Origin: CAWCFV01 sp963794995
GTDB lineage: Bacteria > Actinomycetota > Actinomycetes > JACCUZ01
DNA: 64,000 nt
NCBI GenBank assembly: GCA_963794995.1
Contig: CAWCFV010000002.1
Coordinates: 1,364,001-1,428,000, forward strand
Direction: 5' to 3'
Shown in pieces: positions 51,509 to 58,930 of this stretch (within the stretch, counting starts at the first letter, position 1; the number at the start of each line of letters is the position of its first letter). The notes beneath the pieces are model-generated. The model did not search any database and was not told where the DNA came from. It saw only the letters and a program-made list of their open reading frames with translations. A program made the position numbers and the translations under genes.

Positions 51509-52494
51509 GGCCGGCCACCGGCCCGGACCGCCATCGCCGACACGAGCTCGTAGACGACGTGGGAGGCGGCGATCCCGGTGATCTCCGCGTGGTCGTATGC
51601 CGGGGCGACCTCGACGACGTCGGCCCCGACCAGGTCCTGGTCGGCGAAGCCGCGCAGCACCGCCAGCAGCTCACGGCTGGTCATCCCGCCGGCCTCCGGT
51701 GTGCCCGTCCCGGGGGCGAACGCGGGGTCGAGGACGTCGATGTCGACCGAGACGTAGACCGGACGTCCGGCCACCCGGTCGCGGATCCGCTGCACCACCC
51801 CGCGCGCGCCGAGGTCGTCCATCTCGACCCCGTGCACGACCTGGAACCCGAGGTCGCTGTCCTCGGGCAGGTCCGACGGGGAGTAGAGCGGGCCGCGGAT
51901 GCCGACGTGCAGCGACGCCTCCTTGTCGATCAGCCCCTCCTCCGAGGCACGCCGGAAGGGCGTGCCGTGGGTGTACGCCGCGCCGAAGTAGGTCTCCCAC
52001 GTGTCCAGGTGCGCGTCGAAGTGCACGACCGCGACCGGCCCGCCGACCTTCTCGGTCACGGCGCGGAGCAGGGGCAGCGCGACCGTGTGGTCACCGCCGA
52101 CGGTGACGAGCCGGTCGGCCCGCTCGAGGACGGCGCGGGCGCCGCGGTGCACCTGGCCGATCGCCTCCTCGATGTCGAACGGGTTCAGGGCCAGGTCGCC
52201 GGCGTCGACGACCTGCTGCGCCGCGAAGGGCGAGACGTCAGCGGCCGGATTGTAGGGCCGGAGGAGACGCGAGGACTCCCGGACGTGCGCCGGGCCGAAG
52301 CGGGCCCCCGGGCGGTAGCTGACGCCCGCGTCGAAGGGCGCGCCGACGACCGCGACGTCGATGTCGGACACCTCGTCCGCGCGGGGCAGCCGCGCGAAGG
52401 TCGCCGGGCCGGCGAACCGCGGCACGACGGTCGCGTCCACCTGGCCCACGCGGCCGTCGACCTCGAGCCGCGGCTGCTCCAGCGGGTCGCTCAC
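51505..52494 (-). CDS. Agmatinase/ureohydrolase-family enzyme (guanidino-compound amidinohydrolase)
   Basis: A 329-aa arginase-superfamily enzyme. All binuclear metal ligands are present: His136 (GGDH), Asp160, His162 and Asp164 (FDAHLD), and Asp251 and Asp253 (DIDVLDP). These enzymes release urea from guanidino compounds such as agmatine, 4-guanidinobutyrate or 3-guanidinopropionate; some relatives use free guanidine. The N-terminal GAPFDAGVSYRPGARFGPAHVRESS is typical of agmatinase-like members. Its genes are unlinked here to arginine or polyamine enzymes but sit with an NCS1 permease, so the natural substrate is probably imported. The GTG overlaps the permease stop. Confidence 0.92.
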   Translation of the reverse strand: MSDPLEQPRLEVDGRVGQVDATVVPRFAGPATFARLPRADEVSDIDVAVVGAPFDAGVSYRPGARFGPAHVRESSRLLRPYNPAADVSPFAAQQVVDAGDLALNPFDIEEAIGQVHRGARAVLERADRLVTVGGDHTVALPLLRAVTEKVGGPVAVVHFDAHLDTWETYFGAAYTHGTPFRRASEEGLIDKEASLHVGIRGPLYSPSDLPEDSDLGFQVVHGVEMDDLGARGVVQRIRDRVAGRPVYVSVDIDVLDPAFAPGTGTPEAGGMTSRELLAVLRGFADQDLVGADVVEVAPAYDHAEITGIAASHVVYELVSAMAVRAGGRP

Positions 52495-54062
52495 ACCGTC
52501 TCCCGCGCGGACGCCTCCGGCTCGGTCCGCGCACCCCGGGTGCGGTGGCGCGACGCGCGGGGGTCGTCGCGGACCGCCGGGGGCTCACCGTCGGCCGCCG
52601 GGACGAAGCGGGGACCGTCCGGGCCGAAGACGTAGCGCGGCTCCGGGACCAGGAACAGCAGAGCCAGGTAGATCACGGCGGCCAGCCCGATGGTCACGGG
52701 CAGGCTGACGTCGACTCCGCCGGCGGCGTTGCGGAACGGGCCCTCGATCAGCGGCGGGAAGTTCGCGAACAGCAGGCCGACCACGGCGGCCGGCAGCCAG
52801 GCGAGGATGCCTCGCCAGTTGACTCCCGAGGAGAACCAGTACACGCCACCCGTGCGGCCCTGGTTGAACACCTGCACGTCGTCGGCCGAGTAGTAGCCGC
52901 GGCGCACGACGTACCCGATGGTCATGATGACCATCCATGGCGTGGTCGCGATGACGATGGCACCGATGAAGGCGTTGACGCTCGCGATCAGGTCGAAGAC
53001 CAGTCGGCCGACCAGGATGAAGACGAACGCCAGGCTGCCGATGAACAGCGAGGCCTGCACCCGGCTCAGCCGCGGGAACACCGAGGAGAAGTCGAGGCCG
53101 GTGCCGTACAGCGAGGTGACGCCGGTCGACATGCCGCCGAGGAACGCGATCGCCACGAGCAGGACCGTGTACCAGGCCGGCGAGACCTGGATCAGCGCCA
53201 CGACGTAGTCCGCCTCGCCCGCGACGATCGTCGCCGTCGCGACGCCGAACAGGAACGGCACGAGCGTGGCCAGCTGGCCGGAGAGCGTCGCGCCGAGCAG
53301 GCGACGCGTCGACGTGCCGTCGGGGATGTAGCGCGACCAGTCGCCGAGGAAGGCCCCGAACGAGATCGGGTTGCCCATGACGATCAGCGCGGAGAGGACG
53401 AACGTCGGCCAGAACGACCCGAGCGCGTACGCCTCGGGACCGGGGTCGTAGCCCGGGTCGAACACCGAGGCGTACGCCACGATGCCCAGCAGCATCAGCG
53501 CCGTGTTCGCGACGACGACGACCTTGTTCACGGCGAGCATGAACTGGTAGCCGTAGACCACGACGACGATGACCAGGGCACCGAGGACCGCGTAGATGAC
53601 CCCGCGGACGCCGTCGTTGTCCGGCATGCCGAACAGCCGCCCGAGCGCACCGACGAGGGCGTCGCCGCTGACCCAGACCGAGATCGAGTAGAACGCGATC
53701 GCGGTGAGCAGGGACAGGAACGAGCCGAGCACGCGGCCACGCACCCCGAAGTGCGCACCCGAGGACACGGCGTTGTTGGTCCCGGTGCGCGGGCCGAACA
53801 GGCCCATCGGCATGAGGATCAGTGCCCCGACGACGACACCGACGCCGGTCGCGGCCACGGCCTGCCACCACGACAGGCCGAGCAGGACCGGGAAGGTGCC
53901 CAGGATGATCGTGGCGAAGGTGTTGGCGCCGCCGAACTGGATCCGGAACAGGTCCAGGGGGCGGGAGCTGCGGTGCCCGGCCGGGATCGTGTCGATGCCG
54001 TGCGTCTCGACCTCGGTGATCCTCGGCGGTCGGCTGGCGCCCGCCGTGCTGGCTCCGCTCAT
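52491..54062 (-). CDS. NCS1-family purine/cytosine permease-like transporter
   Basis: A 523-aa membrane transporter with twelve predicted helices. It begins with HGIDTIPAGHRSSRPLDLFRIQFGGANTFATIILG, the NCS1 signature start, and contains GLFGPRTGTNNAVSSGAHFGVRG and VMGNPISFGAFLGDWSRYIP. It imports nucleobase-like or related small nitrogen compounds with Na+ or H+; here the associated ureohydrolase suggests a guanidino or heterocyclic nitrogen compound (inference). The ATG at 54062 has AGGGAC upstream. Its promoter is TTGCTC-17-TAGCCT (minus strand, 54137-54132 and 54114-54109), overlapped by a palindrome. First gene of a six-gene operon. Confidence 0.93.
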   Translation of the reverse strand: MSGASTAGASRPPRITEVETHGIDTIPAGHRSSRPLDLFRIQFGGANTFATIILGTFPVLLGLSWWQAVAATGVGVVVGALILMPMGLFGPRTGTNNAVSSGAHFGVRGRVLGSFLSLLTAIAFYSISVWVSGDALVGALGRLFGMPDNDGVRGVIYAVLGALVIVVVVYGYQFMLAVNKVVVVANTALMLLGIVAYASVFDPGYDPGPEAYALGSFWPTFVLSALIVMGNPISFGAFLGDWSRYIPDGTSTRRLLGATLSGQLATLVPFLFGVATATIVAGEADYVVALIQVSPAWYTVLLVAIAFLGGMSTGVTSLYGTGLDFSSVFPRLSRVQASLFIGSLAFVFILVGRLVFDLIASVNAFIGAIVIATTPWMVIMTIGYVVRRGYYSADDVQVFNQGRTGGVYWFSSGVNWRGILAWLPAAVVGLLFANFPPLIEGPFRNAAGGVDVSLPVTIGLAAVIYLALLFLVPEPRYVFGPDGPRFVPAADGEPPAVRDDPRASRHRTRGARTEPEASARETV

Positions 54063-54108
54063 GGTGTCCCTGCCTTCGCGTGGTCCGGCCCCGAGGTCCT
54101 GAGCGGGG

Positions 54109-54175
54109 AGGCTAGACCCAAGTTTCGTGTAGAGCAACACTTGTTGCGCGCCGCGCGGCGCGAGAGGATGCCCGC
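54109..54175. promoter_or_regulatory. Divergent promoters sharing the palindromic operator GCAACA-CT-TGTTGC
   Basis: The perfect palindrome spans 54134-54147. For the permease operon, TTGCTC (minus, 54137-54132) and TAGCCT (54114-54109) are 17 bp apart. For the cyclase gene, TTGTTG (54141-54146) and GAGGAT (54164-54169) are also 17 bp apart, with the GTG start 6 nt further on. Both -35 hexamers lie in or on the palindrome, the classic arrangement for one repressor controlling both directions. The XRE-cupin regulator encoded at 54844 is the likely binder. Confidence 0.65.
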
Positions 54176-54844
54176 GTGCGCGTCCTCCGGGTGGTCGACC
54201 TGTCGGTGCCGGTGGGCCCGGGCACCCAGGTCTACCCGGGCGACCCGCAGCCCCGGCTGGAGCCGCACAGCACGATCGCCGCGGACGGCTTCAACCTGCT
54301 GTCGCTGAGCATGGGCTCGCAGACCGGGACGCACGTCGACGCGCCCTTCCACTTCGCGCAGGACGGCGACCGGATCGACGCCATGGACCTCCGGCTGTTC
54401 GTCGGCCCCGGCGTGGTGGTCGACGCCCGCGGTCTCGGCCCGCGCGGGGTCGTCGACTGGTCGCACGTCGAGCCGGTGGCCGGCCGGCTGGGCCCGGACG
54501 CGGTCGTCCTGCTGCGGACCGGGTGGTCCGCGCACTACGGGACCGACGCCTACCTCGACCACCCCTACCTCGACGCCGGCGCCTGCCGCCGGATCCTCGA
54601 CCTCGGCGTGCGCACGATCGGCATCGACGCCATCAACCTCGACGAGACCCCGGACGACCGGCACCCGGGGGTCGGCTATCCCTGCCACCACCTGGTCGCC
54701 GGGGTCGGCGGCGTGATCAGCGAGAACCTCCGGGGCCTGGGGGGCATCGACTTCGACGACCCGCTCGTGTGCCTGCTGCCGATCGCGCTGGAGGGCGCGG
54801 ACGGCGCCCCGGTGCGTGCCGTGGCGCTCCAGGTGGAGCCCTGA
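54176..54844 (+). CDS. Cyclase/kynurenine-formamidase-like metal-dependent amidohydrolase
   Basis: A 222-aa member of the cyclase family (KynB-like fold). The signature HxGTHxDxPxHF appears as QTGTHVDAPFHFAQDGD, supplying metal and catalytic histidines. LRTGWSAHYG, GVRTIGIDAINLDETPD and YPCHHLVAGVGGVISENL complete the core. The family hydrolyses N-formylkynurenine, isatin or other cyclic or acyl amides. No kynurenine genes are nearby. It starts with a GTG 6 nt after a -10 hexamer (leaderless) and ends in a TGATG overlap with the regulator gene. Confidence 0.88.
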   Translation: MRVLRVVDLSVPVGPGTQVYPGDPQPRLEPHSTIAADGFNLLSLSMGSQTGTHVDAPFHFAQDGDRIDAMDLRLFVGPGVVVDARGLGPRGVVDWSHVEPVAGRLGPDAVVLLRTGWSAHYGTDAYLDHPYLDAGACRRILDLGVRTIGIDAINLDETPDDRHPGVGYPCHHLVAGVGGVISENLRGLGGIDFDDPLVCLLPIALEGADGAPVRAVALQVEP

Positions 54845-55425
54845 TGGCAGCGCGGTCACGCCGGGTCGCGCAGGCCACCGCCGGCGGGGTGGCCCTCGGT
54901 GGCCGGCTGCGCGCCGCGCGGTCGGCGCGCGGCCTCACCCTGGAGAAGGTGGCCGAGGCGACCGGGCTCACCAAGGGTTTCCTCAGCCGCCTCGAGCGCG
55001 ACGAGGTCTCGCCGTCGGTCGCGTCGCTCGTCGCCGTCTGCGAGGTGCTCGGCATCCGCGTCGGTGAGCTGTTCGACAGCCCCGCCACGTCGGTGGTGCG
55101 CGCCGCCGAGGGCCGGCGGATCAACTTCGGCGGACGCGACGTGGCCGAGTACCTGCTGACCCCGGGGACGCAGGGCGACGTGCAGGTCATCCACTCCGTG
55201 GTGGCCGCCGGAGGGACCGGCGGCGACGAGCTGTACACCCTCGACTGCGACACCGAGTTCGTCTACGTCGTGCGCGGCGAGCTCGAGGTCAGCCTGTCCA
55301 CCGGCAGCGAGCTGCTGGCCGCAGGCGACGCGTTCACCTTCCCGGGGCGCGAGCCGCACACCTGGCGCAACGCCAGCGGCTCCGAGCCGTGCGAGGTCCT
55401 GTGGGTGCTCGCGCCGGCGCCCTGA
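54844..55425 (+). CDS. XRE-family regulator with C-terminal cupin (PuuR/MmsR-like architecture)
   Basis: A 193-aa regulator. The helix-turn-helix (about 18-75) reads LGGRLRAARSARGLTLEKVAEATGLTKGFLSRLERDEVSPSVASLVAVCEVLGI. The cupin_2 domain (about 110-190) contains GGDELYTLDCDTEFVYVVRGELEVSL and FPGREPHTWRNAS, with candidate effector- or metal-binding residues. Such proteins control catabolic operons for polyamines, amino acids and nitrogen compounds. Its ATG overlaps the cyclase stop by one base, so it is made with the cyclase and probably represses its own divergent promoter region at the 54134-54147 palindrome. Confidence 0.92.
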   Translation: MAARSRRVAQATAGGVALGGRLRAARSARGLTLEKVAEATGLTKGFLSRLERDEVSPSVASLVAVCEVLGIRVGELFDSPATSVVRAAEGRRINFGGRDVAEYLLTPGTQGDVQVIHSVVAAGGTGGDELYTLDCDTEFVYVVRGELEVSLSTGSELLAAGDAFTFPGREPHTWRNASGSEPCEVLWVLAPAP

Positions 55426-55499
55426 CCGGCCGGTGCGGCGCCACCCACCCCGGCTGCGCATGGCCGGGGTGGGGGCGCCGCGGTCCGGCGCCGGTCAGG
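55421..55499. terminator. Large nested hairpin between the regulator and protease genes
   Basis: Outer arms 55421-55430 (CCTGACCGGC) and 55490-55499 pair exactly. Inner arms 55437-55454 and 55463-55479 (CCCACCCCGGC core) pair with one bulge. It fills the 80-bp gap between convergent genes, so it is a likely bidirectional terminator. Confidence 0.7.
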
Positions 55500-55505
55500 C
55501 GCTGC

Positions 55506-57578
55506 TCAGGCGGTGGTCAGCGCCACGTCGTCGACGTAGAAGCTCGTGGCGAGCGAGCTGTCCTCCGTGCCCACGAACTTCACCGTCACCGTCTTGCCGA
55601 TCCACGAGGCCAGGCTGAACGTGCGCTGGGCGTACGCGCCGGCGTGCACGTTCGAGTAGGTGCCGAGGGTGGTGGTCGTCGCACCGCTGACCACCTGCAC
55701 CTTGAACGTGTCGTACGCGGTGCTGCCCGACTCGCTCGTCACGATCCGCAGCCAGAGCGACAGCGTGGCGCTGTTCTTGCCGGCCGGGATCGCCACCGTC
55801 TGGGACAGCGTGTCGGTGTGCGTGGTGCCGTACCCGTCCAGCCAGCCGAGCCACGACCCTGCGTGCGCCTTGGTCGCGTCGCTGGTGATGACCCCCGCGG
55901 TCTGGGTCCACGAGGTGGCGCCGGACTCGAACCCGGGGTTGGCGACCAGGTTCCCGCCGCTCGGCGGGGGAGGCGCCGTGCAGGTGGTGCCCGCGACGCT
56001 GATGGCACTGAAGGCCGCGGCCACACCCGCGCACTGCGACGACGTGGCGCCGTACAGGTCGGTCGCGGCCTTGACCGCGGCGGTCCGCGCACCGGCGTAG
56101 TTGGTGCTCGAGGTCATGTAGACCGACAGCGCGCGGTACCAGATCTTGCTGGCGGCGTCCCGCCCGATGCCGGTGACCGTGGAGCCGTTGCACGTCGGCG
56201 AGTTGTAGCTCACCCCGTTGATCGTCTTGGCCCCTGAGCCCTCGGACATCAGGTAGAACGCGTGGTTGGCCGGCCCGGACGAGTAGTGCACGTCGATGCT
56301 GCCGATGCCGGAGTACCAGCAGTCGGCCGAGGCGCCGTCCCGGCTCGGCTTGTCCATGTACCGCAGCGGGGTCCCGTTGCCGTTGATGTCGACCTTCTCG
56401 CCGATGAGGTAGTCGCCCACGTCGGAGGTGTTGTTGGCGTAGAACTCCACCGCGGCGCCGAAGATGTCGCTCGTCGCCTCGTTGAGACCTCCCGACTCGC
56501 CCGAGTACGTGAGGTTCGCCGTGTTCTCGGTGACGCCGTGGGTCATCTCGTGCCCGGCGATGTCGATCTCGGTGAGCGGGTGGGTGTTGCCCGCACCGTC
56601 GCCGTAGGTCATCTGGGTGCCGTCCCAGAAGGCGTTGACGTAGGCGTTGCCGTAGTGCACCCGGGACCGCGCCCCGGTGCCGTTCCCGAAGATCCCGTTG
56701 CGGCCGAGCACGTTCTTGAAGTAGTCCCAGGTGACCTGGGCCCCGTAGTGGGCGTCGACCCCGGCCGTCGCGCGGTCGCTGGGGCTGCCGTTGCCCCAGA
56801 CGTTGTCCGCGTCGGTGAACGTGGTCCCGGTCCCCGAGGTGGCGCCACGCAGGTCGGTCGTGGAGTTCCCGCCGCGGGTCGAGTCGGACATCGTGTAGGC
56901 GCCCGGGCTGCCGCCGGTCCCGATGGTGACGGTGCCGGCATACATCGAGTTGCCCGTGCCCGTCTTGACCTCGTCGGCCGACCGGCGCACCTCACCCGTC
57001 CGGGCGTCGACGACGACGTGCAGGACCGAGGGCGTCTGGTCCGGCCGGACCCCGGTCAGCGTGACCTCCCAGGCCGGTGCCGGCTCGGCCCCCACCGCGT
57101 CGACGACCCGCCGGGCGCGCGTCGAGTCCACCACGCCGTCGAACTCGGCGGTGGCCGCCGAGACGGCGTCGTCGCGGCCGATCCTCGAGGAGGTGGCCAG
57201 CGCCAGGGGCCGTTGGAGCGTGAGCGACGACCCGTCGTAGGCACCGTCGCCGTCCAGGTGGACGACGACGTCGCCCCCGAGGACCGGCAGCCCGCGGTAG
57301 GTGCGGTCGAAGCGCACGTGCGCCCGGCCGTCCTGGTCGAGGACGGCCCGGTCGCGGGCGACGAACGTGTCGTCGGCGGAGGCCCGCAGTGCCTTGCCGT
57401 GCGAGTCCACGGCGGAGCGCGCCTGCTCGCGCGCGGTGTCCTGCCGGGACGACGGGGCGGCTGCGGCGGTGGGGACGCCGAGGCCGGACGTCAGCAGCGC
57501 GGCGGTGGCCAGGACACAGGTGGCGGTCGCGGCGCGGGCGGCCACCCGCTGGTGACGGGGACGGAAGGACGGGCTCAT
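55506..57578 (-). CDS. Secreted M4 (thermolysin-like) metalloprotease with C-terminal carbohydrate-binding-like domain
   Basis: A 690-aa extracellular protease precursor. A signal peptide ends near TAAAA (about residue 41). A propeptide with FTP and PepSY elements (about 45-205; YRGLPVLGGDVVVHL, WEVTLTG) acts as chaperone and inhibitor. The M4 domain (about 210-530) has zinc motif H343-E-M-T-H347, the third ligand Glu367 (GGLNEATSD) and the later His in GPANHAFYLMS. After a PPPPSGG linker, residues about 545-690 form a beta-sandwich (NLVANPGFESG to FYVDDVALTTA) like those that bind carbohydrate or cell wall. A CRP-like site lies upstream. It converges on the regulator gene through a hairpin. 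Confidence 0.94.
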   Translation of the reverse strand: MSPSFRPRHQRVAARAATATCVLATAALLTSGLGVPTAAAAPSSRQDTAREQARSAVDSHGKALRASADDTFVARDRAVLDQDGRAHVRFDRTYRGLPVLGGDVVVHLDGDGAYDGSSLTLQRPLALATSSRIGRDDAVSAATAEFDGVVDSTRARRVVDAVGAEPAPAWEVTLTGVRPDQTPSVLHVVVDARTGEVRRSADEVKTGTGNSMYAGTVTIGTGGSPGAYTMSDSTRGGNSTTDLRGATSGTGTTFTDADNVWGNGSPSDRATAGVDAHYGAQVTWDYFKNVLGRNGIFGNGTGARSRVHYGNAYVNAFWDGTQMTYGDGAGNTHPLTEIDIAGHEMTHGVTENTANLTYSGESGGLNEATSDIFGAAVEFYANNTSDVGDYLIGEKVDINGNGTPLRYMDKPSRDGASADCWYSGIGSIDVHYSSGPANHAFYLMSEGSGAKTINGVSYNSPTCNGSTVTGIGRDAASKIWYRALSVYMTSSTNYAGARTAAVKAATDLYGATSSQCAGVAAAFSAISVAGTTCTAPPPPSGGNLVANPGFESGATSWTQTAGVITSDATKAHAGSWLGWLDGYGTTHTDTLSQTVAIPAGKNSATLSLWLRIVTSESGSTAYDTFKVQVVSGATTTTLGTYSNVHAGAYAQRTFSLASWIGKTVTVKFVGTEDSSLATSFYVDDVALTTA

Positions 57579-57633
57579 CGAGCTCCTCGTGAGGACGACG
57601 TTCGACCCTGCTGTGGGCCGTCGAGGAACCTCG

Positions 57634-57649
57634 CGTGACGGACATCACA
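57634..57649. promoter_or_regulatory. CRP/GlxR-like binding site upstream of the M4 protease
   Basis: CGTGA-CGGACA-TCACA on the plus strand (TGTGA-N6-TCACG on the minus) fits the CRP-family consensus TGTGA-N6-TCACA with one mismatch. It lies about 55 bp upstream of the protease start. A second palindrome GTCA-CA-TGAC is at 57668-57677. The 136-bp gap holds nothing else clear. Confidence 0.5.
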
Positions 57650-57714
57650 CCGTCAAGAGGGGCAAATGTCACATGACCGGCGAATTGCCAAGACTTTGCC
57701 CGCCCCGCGCCACG

Positions 57715-58824
57715 TCAGCGGGCGACCGTGACCTCGACCCGCTGGAACTCCTTGAGGTCGGAGTAGCCGGTGGTCGCCATGGCCCGGCGCAGGGCGCCGA
57801 CGATGTTCATCGAGCCGTCGGACACCCGCGAGGGACCGAGCAGGATCTCCTCGAGGGAGCCGATCGTGCCGACCCGCACCCGCTCGCCGCGCGGCAGCTC
57901 GCCGTGGTGGGCCTCGGAGCCCCAGTGGAACCCACGTCCGGGGGCCTCGGTGGCCCGGGCCAGCGGCGAGCCGACCATCACCGCGTCCGCGCCGCAGGCG
58001 ATCGCCTTGGACACGTCCCCGGAGAGCCCCACTCCCCCGTCGGCGATCACGTGCACGTAGCGGCCACCGGACTCGTCGAGGTAGTCGCGCCGGGCGGCGT
58101 GGACGTCGGCCACCGCCGAGGCCATCGGGACCGCGACGCCGAGGACCGAGCGGGTCGTGTGCGAGGCTCCCCCGCCGAAGCCGACCAGGACGCCGGCCGC
58201 CCCGGTCCGCATGAGGTGCAGCGCGGCCTGGTAGGTCGCGCAGCCGCCGACCACGACCGGAACGTCGAGCTCGTAGATGAACTGCTTGAGGTTCAACGGC
58301 TCCGCCCGGCCCGACACGTGCTCGGCGCTGACCGTCGTGCCGCGGATGACGAACAGGTCGACACCCGCGTCGACCACGGTCTTCCAGAGCGACGCGGTGC
58401 GCGGCGGCGAGAGCGCAGCGGCCACCGTGACCCCCGCGGCTCGCACCTCGGCGATCCGCGCCGTGACGAGCTCGGGCCGGATCGGGGCGTCGTAGATCTC
58501 CTGCATCCGGCGGGTGACCTCGGCGTCGTCGAGGCCGGCGATCTCGGCGAGCAGCGGCTCCGGGTCCTCGTACCGGGTCCAGAGCCCCTCGAGGTTGAGC
58601 ACCCCGACGCCGCCCAGCCGCCCCAGGGCGATCGCGGTCGCCGGTGACACCACCGAGTCCATCGGGGCGGCGAGGACAGGGATCTCGAACCGGTAGGCGT
58701 CGATCTGCCAGGCGACCGAGACCTCCTCGGGGTCCCGGGTGCGCCGGCTCGGGACGATGGCGATGTCGTCGAAGGAGTAGGCCGTCCGGCCGCGCTTTCC
58801 CCGGCCGATCTCGATCTCGGTCAT
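57715..58824 (-). CDS. guaB3: GuaB3-family IMP dehydrogenase-related protein lacking the catalytic cysteine
   Basis: A 369-aa TIM-barrel protein of the GuaB3 family without CBS domains. It starts like IMPDH (AYSFDDIAIVPSRRT, PVLAAPMDSVVSP, LGRLGGVGVLNLEGLWTRYEDP) and keeps the second-site motif VIADGGVGLSGDVSKAIACGADAVMVGSPLA. In the catalytic loop it reads GGGASHTTR, where IMPDH has GPGSICTTR: His222 occupies the cysteine position. Oxidation of IMP through a thioimidate is therefore not expected; the true role of GuaB3 here is unknown. GATGAGGA precedes the ATG. It follows guaB by 106 bp; that gap contains an imperfect inverted repeat (GGCACACCGCCG / CGGCGTGTCC). Confidence 0.9.
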   Translation of the reverse strand: MTEIEIGRGKRGRTAYSFDDIAIVPSRRTRDPEEVSVAWQIDAYRFEIPVLAAPMDSVVSPATAIALGRLGGVGVLNLEGLWTRYEDPEPLLAEIAGLDDAEVTRRMQEIYDAPIRPELVTARIAEVRAAGVTVAAALSPPRTASLWKTVVDAGVDLFVIRGTTVSAEHVSGRAEPLNLKQFIYELDVPVVVGGCATYQAALHLMRTGAAGVLVGFGGGASHTTRSVLGVAVPMASAVADVHAARRDYLDESGGRYVHVIADGGVGLSGDVSKAIACGADAVMVGSPLARATEAPGRGFHWGSEAHHGELPRGERVRVGTIGSLEEILLGPSRVSDGSMNIVGALRRAMATTGYSDLKEFQRVEVTVAR

Positions 58825-58930
58825 GCGGTCGTCCTCATCGGGGGCGCCTCGGTCCTCTCAAGATCCCTGGTGCGCCGGCACACCGCCGCGTCGGCGTGTC
58901 CGGTGTGTCGCCGCACAGGGGGGGTGGGGG

